Positions 1 through 7,163 of a stretch of 10,475 nt of DNA are shown one piece after another. A program made the translations under genes and the position numbers. The notes under the pieces are model-generated. The model saw only the letters and a program-made list of their open reading frames with translations. It did not search any database and was not told the DNA's origin. Every line of letters begins with the position of its first letter. Within the stretch, counting starts at the first letter, position 1. The stretch spans positions 1 to 10,475 of the forward strand of contig JAIOOZ010000339.1 in assembly GCA_021414185.1 (NCBI GenBank). The letters run 5' to 3'. Source of the stretch: Betaproteobacteria bacterium (lineage in GTDB: Bacteria; Pseudomonadota; Gammaproteobacteria; Burkholderiales; SG8-41).

Positions 1-821
1 AGGGCCTTTTTGATTTCGGCGCTCAGTTTGTCGACGACAGGGCGGGGCGTCCCCGCCGGCACGAAAGCCGCGACCCACGCAGTGAATTCATAGCCGGGCA
101 CGCCCGCTTCGGCCAGCGTGGGCGTGTCCGCGAGCTGCTTCATACGCGATTCCGAAGTCACCGCCAGCACGCGGATGCGGTTGCCGCCAAGATGTGGTCT
201 GACGATGGGCATGCTCGCCACCATAGCCTGCAGCTCGCCTCCCGCAAGCCCGATGCCGGCGGCGTCGCCGCCCTTGTACGGGACGTGCGTCATTTTTGTT
301 GCAGTCATGATGTTGAAGTGCGCCATCGCCAGGTGCAGGTAGCTGCCGCTGCCGGACGAGCCGTACAGAATCTGGTTGGGCTTCGCCTTGGCAAGCGCGA
401 TGAGGTCTTTCACCGACTTGACCGGCAGCGACGGATGCACGATCAGGATGCCGGTCTGCACCGTCAGCGGCGTGATGCCGATGAAATCGTTGAGCGCGTC
501 GAACGGCAGGTTTTTGTAAAGATGTGCGTTTGAGATATGGCTCGCCGAGGTGACCATCACGGTGTAGCCGTCGGGTGCGCTTTTGGCGACGAACCCAGCT
601 CCGATCGTTCCCGATGCGCCCGCGCGGTTTTCGATTACCACCGGCTGGCCGATGGATTCGGCGACGCGCTGGAACACGATGCGCCCCGCGGCGTCGTTGG
701 AACCGCCGGGCCACGGGATCACCACCTTGATGAGTTTTGATGGATAGGCCTGGGCGATGGCGATGGAAGGCAGCAGCGTGGCAACAAGTATTGGCACGAA
801 TACGCGAAACAACAGTTTCAT
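1..821 (-). CDS. Bug/TctC-family tripartite tricarboxylate transporter substrate-binding protein, C-terminus cut by window edge
   Basis: Periplasmic solute-binding protein of the Bug (TctC) family, which captures small carboxylates or related molecules for uptake or sensing. 273 codons are visible; family members are about 320-330 residues, so roughly 50 C-terminal residues lie outside. A signal peptide spans about residues 1-24 (basic start, hydrophobic core, cleavage near AIAQA). Family landmarks are the first ligand loop PWPGGSNDAAGR (37-47), the hallmark PDGYT (83-87), LPVKSVKDLIA (132-142), YGSSGSGS (153-160) and VPYKGGDA (180-187). Two ATGs lie in tandem (824-822 and 821-819). GGAGGA at 830-825 touches the first and sits 4 bases from the second, so 821 is preferred. 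It follows the ArgH-like gene by about 24 bases and is probably cotranscribed with it. No TctA or TctB gene is in view. The family is secure, the ligand unknown. Confidence 0.93.
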   Translation of the reverse strand, partial: MKLLFRVFVPILVATLLPSIAIAQAYPSKLIKVVIPWPGGSNDAAGRIVFQRVAESIGQPVVIENRAGASGTIGAGFVAKSAPDGYTVMVTSASHISNAHLYKNLPFDALNDFIGITPLTVQTGILIVHPSLPVKSVKDLIALAKAKPNQILYGSSGSGSYLHLAMAHFNIMTATKMTHVPYKGGDAAGIGLAGGELQAMVASMPIVRPHLGGNRIRVLAVTSESRMKQLADTPTLAEAGVPGYEFTAWVAAFVPAGTPRPVVDKLSAEIKKA

Positions 822-845
822 CATTCCTCCGCGAGCTAAATCGGC

Positions 846-2288
846 TCAGCCGCCCGCCAGCGCGGCAAATGCTTTGGCAAGCGCTGCTTGCGCACGAGCG
901 AGATGGTCTTTGTGGTCCGTCAGGCTTGCGCGATCGGCACCGGCTTTCTCGCGCTCGCCCGCCAGCATGCGGCTGACCTCGGCCAGTTGCGGCCCGCCTA
1001 TGCCTTTGCGGCCGAACACCATGTACTCGGCGCTGATGATTTCCCGGAAGTCGGTTTCGCTCAGCGGGAGCTTTTGTTGAGTATCCGCCGCGTAGATGCG
1101 CTCCGCTTCGGCGTAAGGGATTTCATGCAGCTTGAGGCCCTTGCCGCGGCCGTAGTCGGTCAGTTGCGAAGCGAAATGATGCCCGACGCGGAACGGCACC
1201 TCCGCGCGCTGCAGCAGCGCGTCGGCGATTTCGGTCGTGGTCGAATAGTCCGCCCTGACTTCGGCCAGCGCGCGCTCCTTGTTGACGACAATGCCGTCGA
1301 TGATCTGCTGGAACAGTTTGAAGACCTGCAGCGGCCGCGCGCACGGCACCGGGTCGTACATGCGGTAGTCGAACATGCCGATGCGCGTGTTGTGCGCGAC
1401 GAGAAACACAGTGTGCATGTCGCCGACCATGATGCTCGCCTGCGCGCGCAGTTGTTCGAGCGCTGCCGGGTTGCGCTTCTGCGGCATGATGCTGCTGGTG
1501 CCGGTGAGTGCTCCCGTCGCCAGCATGAACCACGGTACCGGTTCCGCGTACTGCGCGTGGATGTCTTCGGCGAACTGTCCCAACTGGACTGCGGCTATGG
1601 AGAGCGCGCCGGCAACTTCCAGCGCGCTGTCGACGGGCGCCAAGTGATTGGCATCGAACGCGTTTTCGACCAAACCTTTGAATCCCAGCAGCACGGCGAG
1701 ATGCTGGCGATCGAGCGGAAAGCTCGAAGTGGCAAGTGCTGCGGCGCCGAGTGGATTTTGATTCACGCGTTGGTACACCTGCAGCAGGCGTTCAGTCTGC
1801 CTGCCCAACATCGCCGCGAGTGCCAGCAGGTAATGCGCGAAGGTCGTGGGCTGCGCCTGCACACCGTGGGTATAGGCGGGAATGATGGTTTCGGTATGCC
1901 TGGCGGCAAGCGCAAGCAGTTTTTCGCGCGCGACCACCAGCGCGTCGATTTCCTGCAGCAGCCCGTCGCGCAGATTCATGCGCGCGATGGTCGATGCGAT
2001 GTCCTGGCGGCTGCGCCCAGTATGCAGGCGCGAAGCCTCGGCGCCTGCAGCAGCGATCAGCCGCGGCTCGTAATCGAGGTAATCGGCCGACCGCAGCGGG
2101 GATGTCTGGCGCTGCGCGATAACCTCGACGATGCCCGCCGCGATTTTGCGGGCGAGCGCATTGGGCACTATGCGCGTCTTGTCGAGCATGACGACGGACG
2201 CCTTGTTGATTTCGTCGAGGAATTCGACCGAGCGTCCGCCGTTGCGAAAGACTTCGTTGATATCCAGTGCAGTGGTGGTGCCGCTCAT
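846..2288 (-). CDS. Argininosuccinate lyase-like enzyme (fumarase/aspartase superfamily)
   Basis: A 480-residue member of the aspartase/fumarase/ArgH superfamily. These are homotetrameric cytoplasmic lyases that beta-eliminate an amine or similar group from a substituted succinate and release fumarate. The three conserved active-site regions are present: HTGRSRQD (89-96, ArgH usually HTARSRND), the TH pair in AYTHGVQAQPTTFAHYL (138-154), and the mobile signature loop GTSSIMPQKRNP (263-274) with catalytic serine at 265 or 266. Length is close to true ArgH (about 460-470), but the N-terminal 40 residues lack the usual ArgH opening, and the flanking genes are a secreted protein and a transporter binding protein, not arginine genes. 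I infer a catabolic paralogue rather than the housekeeping ArgH. It starts 10 bases after the DUF4124 stop with a modest AAGAGA ribosome site, which fits one transcript. EDDS-lyase-like or other N-substituted aspartate lyase activity is possible but unproven. Confidence 0.88.
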   Translation of the reverse strand: MSGTTTALDINEVFRNGGRSVEFLDEINKASVVMLDKTRIVPNALARKIAAGIVEVIAQRQTSPLRSADYLDYEPRLIAAAGAEASRLHTGRSRQDIASTIARMNLRDGLLQEIDALVVAREKLLALAARHTETIIPAYTHGVQAQPTTFAHYLLALAAMLGRQTERLLQVYQRVNQNPLGAAALATSSFPLDRQHLAVLLGFKGLVENAFDANHLAPVDSALEVAGALSIAAVQLGQFAEDIHAQYAEPVPWFMLATGALTGTSSIMPQKRNPAALEQLRAQASIMVGDMHTVFLVAHNTRIGMFDYRMYDPVPCARPLQVFKLFQQIIDGIVVNKERALAEVRADYSTTTEIADALLQRAEVPFRVGHHFASQLTDYGRGKGLKLHEIPYAEAERIYAADTQQKLPLSETDFREIISAEYMVFGRKGIGGPQLAEVSRMLAGEREKAGADRASLTDHKDHLARAQAALAKAFAALAGG

Positions 2289-2298
2289 CGGTGGTCTC

Positions 2299-2775
2299 TT
2301 ACCGGCAATAGTTCGTGTATTCCGCGTTCGCCGCGTCGGCCTTGGATTTCCATTTTTCTCCCTTGTTCTGCAAGTCGGCCTGCGCCTGTTTGGCCTTGGC
2401 CGCCAGCGTCTCGCACTTGGTGTTTTTTTCGGCAGATTTTTTGCGCGCGAGTTCTTTTTGCTTGTCGGTGGTCGCGAAAGCGAGCGCGCCGTCGTAGTCT
2501 TTTTTGTCCATGCGGGACTGGAACGCGTCGTTCATGGCTTTGTTCGTTGAGTCCGCGGGTTTTGCCTGCTCGCCTTTTCTGACTGCACCGGCGGGCGGCT
2601 GCGGGGTGGTGGAAATCCCGGTGGAACTGCCGCAGGGCGATTCCTGGAAAACAGGCGAGCCGTCGGCGCTCTTGCATTTGTAGACCTGCGCCCAGGCGGG
2701 AGCGGCGGCGATGGCCAGCACTGCCAGCAAAGCAAGCCGCGGAGTAAAAGATACTGTTATCACGCCAATGTTCAT
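2299..2775 (-). CDS. Secreted DUF4124-domain protein
   Basis: A 158-residue exported protein of unknown function. Residues 1-29 form a clear signal peptide ending AAAPAWA, with cleavage before Gln30. The mature N-terminus carries the DUF4124 pattern common in proteobacterial periplasmic proteins: VYKC (31-34), DGSPVFQESPC (38-48) and a Ser/Thr/Pro-rich linker to about residue 65. The C-terminal half (about 78-158) is rich in Lys and Ala, looks mostly helical, and ends near Cys157; two further cysteines (34 and 48) lie in the domain and one at 121. The start was chosen at 2775 because GGAGGAG at 2788-2782 sits at good spacing upstream across an A-rich gap; the reading frame is open further upstream to 2835, but no ribosome site supports that start. 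It is first in a probable three-gene unit with the lyase and the Bug gene, although DUF4124 genes often sit among unrelated genes. Confidence 0.85.
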   Translation of the reverse strand: MNIGVITVSFTPRLALLAVLAIAAAPAWAQVYKCKSADGSPVFQESPCGSSTGISTTPQPPAGAVRKGEQAKPADSTNKAMNDAFQSRMDKKDYDGALAFATTDKQKELARKKSAEKNTKCETLAAKAKQAQADLQNKGEKWKSKADAANAEYTNYCR

Positions 2776-2842
2776 TTTTTTCTCCTCCGTTCGGTGCGCG
2801 AAGCATCGCCGGCCGTTATTGTTTTCTGTACGCAAAAAATCG

Positions 2843-3042
2843 TGCGGCGGATTCTGGAACCCATCTCAAAAATGCATTGCATGACCAGCGAACTAAAAAA
2901 CTTGTTCCTTCCCCTTCAGGGGGAAGGCTAGGATGGGGGTGGGTCCGAATAATTTTTACCCATCCCCACCCCAGCCCTCCCCTTGTACCCGTCCGGGTAT
3001 CCCCATCGAAAGGGGAGGGAGATTATTTTTGCGGCGGATTCT
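2843..3042. repeat. Intergenic inverted-repeat element flanked by 13-bp direct repeats
   Basis: The 265-bp spacer between the DUF4124 gene and the upstream Bug gene is mostly secondary structure. Three stem-loops follow one another: a perfect 8-bp stem (2907-2914 with 2920-2927), a 14-bp stem with two mismatches (2931-2944 with 2958-2971), and a perfect 10-bp stem (2975-2984 with 3010-3019) that encloses a small stem TACCC/GGGTA at 2986-2998. The whole set is bracketed by the exact direct repeat TGCGGCGGATTCT at 2843-2855 and 3030-3042; the right copy overlaps the Bug stop codon. GC-rich intergenic palindromes of this type are frequent in Burkholderiales. Whether this is a mobile non-autonomous element, a REP-like sequence or a processed terminator cannot be decided here. 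There is no transposase nearby. Confidence 0.7.
2895..2927 (-). terminator. Possible rho-independent terminator for the minus-strand Bug gene
   Basis: On the minus strand the perfect hairpin CCTTCCCC/GGGGAAGG (2927-2920 with 2914-2907, 5-base loop) is followed by AACAAG and then six T residues (2900-2895). The 6-base gap between stem and T-run is longer than in a classic terminator, so it may be weak. It lies after the Bug stop at 3041 and before the DUF4124 start at 2775, where a transcript boundary would make sense. Confidence 0.4.
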
Positions 3043-4042
3043 AGTACAGCTTGATCTTCAGTTGCTGTGCCTGTTTTTCGGCTTCGACATAGTCTTTCGC
3101 GAACTGCGCCTTGTATTCGTCCGGCGTCATGCGCTCGCCCGGTTCACTGCCGTCCGCGGCGAGTTTTTGCACCATGGCCGGCGCGTTCATGCCTTCGGTC
3201 ACAACCCGATTGATGGCCAGGATGATAGACCGCGGCGTGCCGGCCGGGGCGAAGAGATTGTAGCTGTTCACGATCTTGAAACCCGGCAAACCGGATTCAG
3301 CAACCGTTGGCAGGTCCGGGAAGGCCGCGACGCGCTTGAGTCCCATCACGGCGACCGCGCGCACTTTGCCGGTCTTCATCGCCGCACTGGCGGAAATCGC
3401 GCTCGCGGGCACCATATGTATTTCTCCCGACATAGCGCCGACCAATGCGGGGGCGGTCCCCTTGTACGGAACGTGTATGAAGTTCGCACCCGTCAGCACG
3501 GCCAGGCGCTCCATGCCGAGATGGACGGTGGTGCCTATGCCCGAACTGCCGTAGCTCAACTGTTTTGTTTTCGAATAGGCGATCAGGTCTTTCACCGACT
3601 TGACCGGCAGCGACGGCTCGACCACCAGCACATAAGGCTGTGTTGTCATGACCCCGATGGGCTCGAGTGCTTTGCGTATGTCGAACGTCACGCGCTTCAA
3701 AGCGCCCAGCAACATCAGCGTGTCGGTCGCGCTGAGTATGGTGTAGCCGTCGGGCGGCGCCTGCGCGCCGAGTTCGGCGGCGATGACGGTGCCGCCACCG
3801 GACCGGTTATCCACGACGACGGTCTGTCCCCAGCGGTCGCTCAGCATCTGGGCAGCGGCGCGGGTGATCGCGTCGTTGCCGGCGCCGGGCGCCACACCCA
3901 CGATCAGGCGGATCGGCCGCAGCGGGTACTCGGCGGGCTTGTCCTGCGCGTGTGCGGAGACAGCCGCGCATGCAAGGACGGCAAAGCCAAGAACGCGGAT
4001 CGTGAGTAAGCGCAATTTCCACCTTGCTTGCGGCACAAACAT
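3041..4042 (-). CDS. Bug/TctC-family tripartite tricarboxylate transporter substrate-binding protein
   Basis: A full-length periplasmic binding protein, 333 residues, normal for the Bug family. The signal peptide is residues 1 to about 32, ending AVSAHA before Gln33. Family landmarks are PLRPIRLIVGVAPGAGND (40-57), NRSGGGT (79-85), PPDGYT (96-101), LPVKSVKDLIA (145-155), YGSSGIGT (164-171), VPYKGTAP (191-198) and FAPAGTPR (264-271). The protein ends in a charged helix, EAEKQAQQLKIKLY. The start is uncertain: ATG at 4042 has no good ribosome site, an in-frame TTG at 4015 has AAGGTGG about 6 bases upstream and would give a neater signal peptide, and an ATG at 4141 is too far out. It is transcribed divergently from the ThDP gene, and no TctA/TctB partner is visible. 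Family is certain, ligand unknown. It shares 32 identical bases with the other Bug gene. Confidence 0.94.
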   Translation of the reverse strand: MFVPQARWKLRLLTIRVLGFAVLACAAVSAHAQDKPAEYPLRPIRLIVGVAPGAGNDAITRAAAQMLSDRWGQTVVVDNRSGGGTVIAAELGAQAPPDGYTILSATDTLMLLGALKRVTFDIRKALEPIGVMTTQPYVLVVEPSLPVKSVKDLIAYSKTKQLSYGSSGIGTTVHLGMERLAVLTGANFIHVPYKGTAPALVGAMSGEIHMVPASAISASAAMKTGKVRAVAVMGLKRVAAFPDLPTVAESGLPGFKIVNSYNLFAPAGTPRSIILAINRVVTEGMNAPAMVQKLAADGSEPGERMTPDEYKAQFAKDYVEAEKQAQQLKIKLY

Positions 4043-4076
4043 GGATGCCGTCCATTTTATGATGCGGCGCCGGGTT

Positions 4077-4082
4077 ATTGTA
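4077..4082 (-). promoter_or_regulatory. Possible -10 element for the minus-strand Bug gene
   Basis: TACAAT on the minus strand matches the sigma-70 -10 consensus at five of six positions, in the AT-rich part of the 147-bp divergent spacer (4043-4189). A -35 at 17-base spacing would read GCGTCA, a poor match. Transcription would start near 4070, about 28 bases ahead of the ATG at 4042. The oppositely directed ThDP promoter should share this spacer; TTGAGG at 4129 is the only, weak, -35 candidate I see for it. Confidence 0.25.
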
Positions 4083-4189
4083 ATTTTCGTCGCGCCCGAT
4101 GACGCGCTGCAATGGCAGAGCGAATCGATTGAGGCTACCATTGCGGTTTAGTTGCATCCAGCACAATTCAGGAGAGGAGTGGCACTGCG

Positions 4190-5866
4190 ATGGATTCCAC
4201 CGAAAAAAATGCGGTCAAAACAGTCACCGGCGCCCGCGCGCTGGTCGATGCGCTGCTGCGCGAAGGCGTCGACCACGTGTTCGGCATTCCCGGCACGCAG
4301 AACCTCGCGATTCTCGATGCGCTGCGCGATACGCCGCAGATCCGCTTTATCCTGACGCGCCACGAGCAGGGCGCGGCGTTCATGGCCTACGGTTTTGCGC
4401 GTGCCGGAATGCGTCCCGCCGTGGTCACGGCGACCGAGGGCCCCGGCGTAACGAATCTCGCCACTGCCATCGGCGCCGCGTATCGCGGCCTGGTGCCGGT
4501 GATCAGCATCTGCGGCGTGCAGGAAAGCGTCATGCGCGAGCGCGATGCGACGCAGGATATGGACCAGGTCACGTTCATGCGCCCGATCACCAAGTGGGCC
4601 TACAGCATTCCCAACGTGGAAAAGGTGCAGGAGTCGGTGCGCCGGGCATTCCGCGTCGCGTTGACCGAACCGCAGGGGCCGACACATATAGAAGCCGCGA
4701 GCGAAGTCCTGCTCGAGCAGACCGCCGTGGAAGCCATCGCGCCCGCCGCCTACCGCAACACGGTATTGCCGTCGTGCAGCAGCGAGCAGCTCGATCAGGT
4801 GTATGCGCTGCTCGCCAGTGCGCAAAGACCGGTGTTCGTCGTCGGCCGCGGCGTCATCAGCGAAAAAGCGGTTGCCGCGATGGCGAAACTTGCGGAGAGC
4901 ACCGGCATCCCGGTCGGCGCGCTGCAGTATTCGCCCGACGCGTTTCCTTCATCCCACGCGCTGGCACTCGGGCCGCTGGGCCGCAACGGTTTCGGCAGCG
5001 CCAACCGCATCGTGCCCAAGGCCGACGTCATCATCGCGATCGGCGCGCACATCGACGTGTTCTCGACCATGCACAAGTACGGCGTGTTCAGCAAAGACGC
5101 GAAGCTGGTGCATCACAGCGCGGCACCCGGCCAGATCGGCATCGTGTTCCCTGTCGCTCTCGGCGTGACGGGCTCGGTGCAGAGTTTCATCGCGGGCCTG
5201 AGCGAGCGCGCCGCCAAAGGCAATCTCAAAAAATCGTGGGTCGATGTGCCGAAAGCACGCGCCGAGTGGGAAACCGAACTGCAGGGTTTGGTGAAGCACG
5301 ATGCGGAACCGATACAGTCGCAGTTCGTCGCCCACATGATACGCAAGGTGCTGCCGAAAGACGGTCTGCTGGTGGTCGATGCCGGCAACGGCGGCAAGCA
5401 CGTGCGCAGTTACTTCAAGAGCTACGAGCCCGGCACGTTTTTCTGCATCGATGACTGGGCGTCGGTCGGCGGCTCATTCCCGATCGCGCTCGGCGCCAAA
5501 CTCGCGCGGCCGGACCGACCCGTGCTGTGCGCTTCGGGCGACATGGGCGCGATGTGCAACATCGGCGAACTCGAAACCGCGATGCGCGAAAAAATTCCCG
5601 TCGTTTACGTCGTGTTCAACGACCAGGGCCTGGGCAACGAGCGCGCGTTCCAGAACGAGCATTACGGCGGGCGCTTTTACGCCGTGGATTACAACAATCC
5701 GGATTTCGGCGCGCTGGCAAAAGTCTTCGGCGCGCATGGTGAACACGTCACGCGTCCCGGCGACCTCGAGGGCGCGTTGCAGCGCGCGTTCGCCAGCGGC
5801 AAGCCGGCCATCGTTGACGTCATGATCGACCAGCACACGCTGGCGCCGGTGGTGTTCAAGCAGTAA
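4190..5866 (+). CDS. Acetolactate synthase-like thiamine diphosphate-dependent enzyme
   Basis: A 558-residue cytoplasmic ThDP enzyme with the three-domain layout of acetolactate synthase and 2-oxoacid decarboxylases; these bind ThDP and Mg and decarboxylate or ligate 2-oxo acids. The PYR domain (about 13-180) has VFGIPGTQN (30-38) and the catalytic Glu59 in RHEQGAAFMAYGFAR, then EGPGVTN (83-89). The middle domain is about 195-345. The PP domain (about 370-545) has SVGGSFPIALGAKLARPDRP (425-444) and the metal/diphosphate motif from G450-D451 to N477-D478. That motif reads GDM and FND where most relatives have GDG and NN, so the usual Mg-binding Asn is Asp478. GGAGAGGAG at 4171-4179 supports the start. 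The MFS gene follows 60 bases later on the same strand. Exact substrate is not readable; a 2-oxoacid decarboxylase paired with the downstream hydroxyacid dehydrogenase is a reasonable guess. It is unlikely to be biosynthetic IlvB, as no IlvN gene follows. Confidence 0.9.
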   Translation: MDSTEKNAVKTVTGARALVDALLREGVDHVFGIPGTQNLAILDALRDTPQIRFILTRHEQGAAFMAYGFARAGMRPAVVTATEGPGVTNLATAIGAAYRGLVPVISICGVQESVMRERDATQDMDQVTFMRPITKWAYSIPNVEKVQESVRRAFRVALTEPQGPTHIEAASEVLLEQTAVEAIAPAAYRNTVLPSCSSEQLDQVYALLASAQRPVFVVGRGVISEKAVAAMAKLAESTGIPVGALQYSPDAFPSSHALALGPLGRNGFGSANRIVPKADVIIAIGAHIDVFSTMHKYGVFSKDAKLVHHSAAPGQIGIVFPVALGVTGSVQSFIAGLSERAAKGNLKKSWVDVPKARAEWETELQGLVKHDAEPIQSQFVAHMIRKVLPKDGLLVVDAGNGGKHVRSYFKSYEPGTFFCIDDWASVGGSFPIALGAKLARPDRPVLCASGDMGAMCNIGELETAMREKIPVVYVVFNDQGLGNERAFQNEHYGGRFYAVDYNNPDFGALAKVFGAHGEHVTRPGDLEGALQRAFASGKPAIVDVMIDQHTLAPVVFKQ

Positions 5867-5912
5867 GCGACGTACGGCGCGTCGGCAGCTTCGCCGCCGA
5901 TCGTGCGCCGGC

Positions 5913-5919
5913 AGGAAAG
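5913..5919 (+). promoter_or_regulatory. Ribosome binding site that fixes the MFS start
   Basis: AGGAAAG lies 7 bases before ATG 5927. An in-frame GTG at 5903 lies upstream of this site and would put it inside the coding sequence, so the ATG is preferred. Confidence 0.6.
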
Positions 5920-5926
5920 CAAGCTT

Positions 5927-7159
5927 ATGTCGATTCGATCTTTGTCCGGCGCGCGCCTCGTCGCGGTGGTCTGCGCGGCCCAGGTGCTGGTCCAGATCGG
6001 TGCATTCTTCTGGCCGGCGCTTTTGCCGGGCATGATTCCGTTGTGGGGACTGACCAACAGCGAGGCCGGCTGGATCACCGCGATTTTTTACGGCGCCTAC
6101 CTGCTCGCGGTGCCTATTCTGGTGACGCTCACCGACCGCATCGACGCCAAGCTGGTATACCTGTTTGGTGTCGGCTGCACGGTTGCCGGTCATCTGCTGT
6201 TCGGTCTTTATGCCGACGGCTTCTGGCCGGCCATGGCGACGCGCGCGCTGACCGGCATCGGCTGGGCCGGCACCTATATGACCGGGCTCAAGCTGCTCGC
6301 CGATCAGGTCGACGCCAAGCTCATGTCGCGCGCGGTGACCGGACACGCCGCGAGCATAGGGATTTCGGGCGCGCTGTCATTCTCATGCGCCGATCTGCTC
6401 GCGCATTATTACGGCTGGCAGTCCGCGTTTCTGGTCGCGGCAGCAGGTGCGGCCGCGGCGTGGCTGGTGGTGGCGCTGGCGGTGCCGCGCCGCAAAACTC
6501 CGCTGGCTAAACCCGTCGATGGTGCTGCGCTGTTCGATTTCCGACCGGTTCTGCGCAATCGTTCGGCGATGGCTTATGCGCTTGCGTACTGCGTGCACAC
6601 GCTGGAGATGAGCGCGCTGCGCGGCTGGGCAGTGGCATTCCTTGCGTTCGTTGCAATCGGTGCCGGCGGCACGCCGCTGTCGCCTGCAATGGTTGTCACC
6701 GGGCTCGGTCTCATCGGCGCGGTCGCCAGCGTCATCGGCAACGAAGCGGCGATACGCCTGGGCCGGCGCAAGCTCATTTGTTTTGCCATGCTCGCGTCCA
6801 TCGTGGTCGGCGGCAGCCTGGGATTTCTCGGCACTGCGTCGTATCCGGTTGCCGTCGCGTTGCTGTTGATCTACGGGTTTGTCGTGTGGCTCGACTCGTC
6901 GTCGCTGACGGCGGGCGCGGCAGGCACTGCCGAGCCCGCGCGCCGCGGCGCCACGCTGGCGGTGCATTCGATGCTTGGTTACGCCGGCGGTTTCGTCGGC
7001 CCGCTCATGATCGGCTGGATACTCGATCTGGCCGGCGGCATGTCGCGTTTTGCCTGGAGTGCGGCGTTTCTTGCAGTGGCCGCGCTGATGCTGCTGGAAC
7101 TGGTGGTGTTCTGGCTGATGCGGCCGCGCGAACTGGCCGGCGATCGCGGCGCGGGTTGA
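5927..7159 (+). CDS. Major facilitator superfamily transporter, 12 predicted membrane segments
   Basis: A 410-residue inner-membrane transporter of the MFS type. Hydrophobic segments are seen at about 11-35, 47-68, 76-95, 101-121, 137-158, 165-186, 212-245, 253-276, 283-302, 305-328, 343-367 and 376-398. A basic and polar cytoplasmic loop (187-210) separates the two six-helix halves. The loop after helix 2 has TDRIDAK (69-75), a reduced form of MFS motif A that keeps the DR pair, and the matching site in the second half is RLGRRK (277-282). Helix 4 carries Arg106 in TRALTGIGWAGTYMTG, the usual position of a conserved Arg. It follows the ThDP gene closely and is probably in the same transcript, which suggests it carries that enzyme's substrate or product, likely an organic acid. 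Substrate and direction are not determinable from sequence. Confidence 0.9.
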   Translation: MSIRSLSGARLVAVVCAAQVLVQIGAFFWPALLPGMIPLWGLTNSEAGWITAIFYGAYLLAVPILVTLTDRIDAKLVYLFGVGCTVAGHLLFGLYADGFWPAMATRALTGIGWAGTYMTGLKLLADQVDAKLMSRAVTGHAASIGISGALSFSCADLLAHYYGWQSAFLVAAAGAAAAWLVVALAVPRRKTPLAKPVDGAALFDFRPVLRNRSAMAYALAYCVHTLEMSALRGWAVAFLAFVAIGAGGTPLSPAMVVTGLGLIGAVASVIGNEAAIRLGRRKLICFAMLASIVVGGSLGFLGTASYPVAVALLLIYGFVVWLDSSSLTAGAAGTAEPARRGATLAVHSMLGYAGGFVGPLMIGWILDLAGGMSRFAWSAAFLAVAALMLLELVVFWLMRPRELAGDRGAG

Positions 7160-7163
7160 ACTG

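Noticed and set aside
888..2582. Plus-strand open frame of 564 codons across the lyase and DUF4124 genes
   Set aside because: It is antisense to two genes with clear motifs, its composition is His/Arg/Gln-rich without domain features, and no ribosome site leads it.
2872..2882. Small palindrome ATGCA-T-TGCAT as an operator
   Set aside because: Only five bases per arm and a single copy; no regulator can be assigned, so it is not reported as a site.
2905..3020. CRISPR or tandem-repeat array in the GC-rich spacer
   Set aside because: The repeats are inverted stem-loops of unequal length, not regularly spaced direct repeats, and no cas gene is present.
4043..4141. Longer start for the minus-strand Bug gene at ATG 4141
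   Set aside because: It would put 33 extra residues ahead of the signal peptide and run through the likely promoter region.
4099..5454. Plus-strand open frame of 451 codons in another frame of the ThDP gene
   Set aside because: It is Arg-rich throughout with no motif, while the overlapping frame has the full ThDP signature.
5474..6346. Minus-strand open frame opposite the ThDP and MFS genes
   Set aside because: It spans the ends of two real plus-strand genes, and its composition is that of an antisense shadow.
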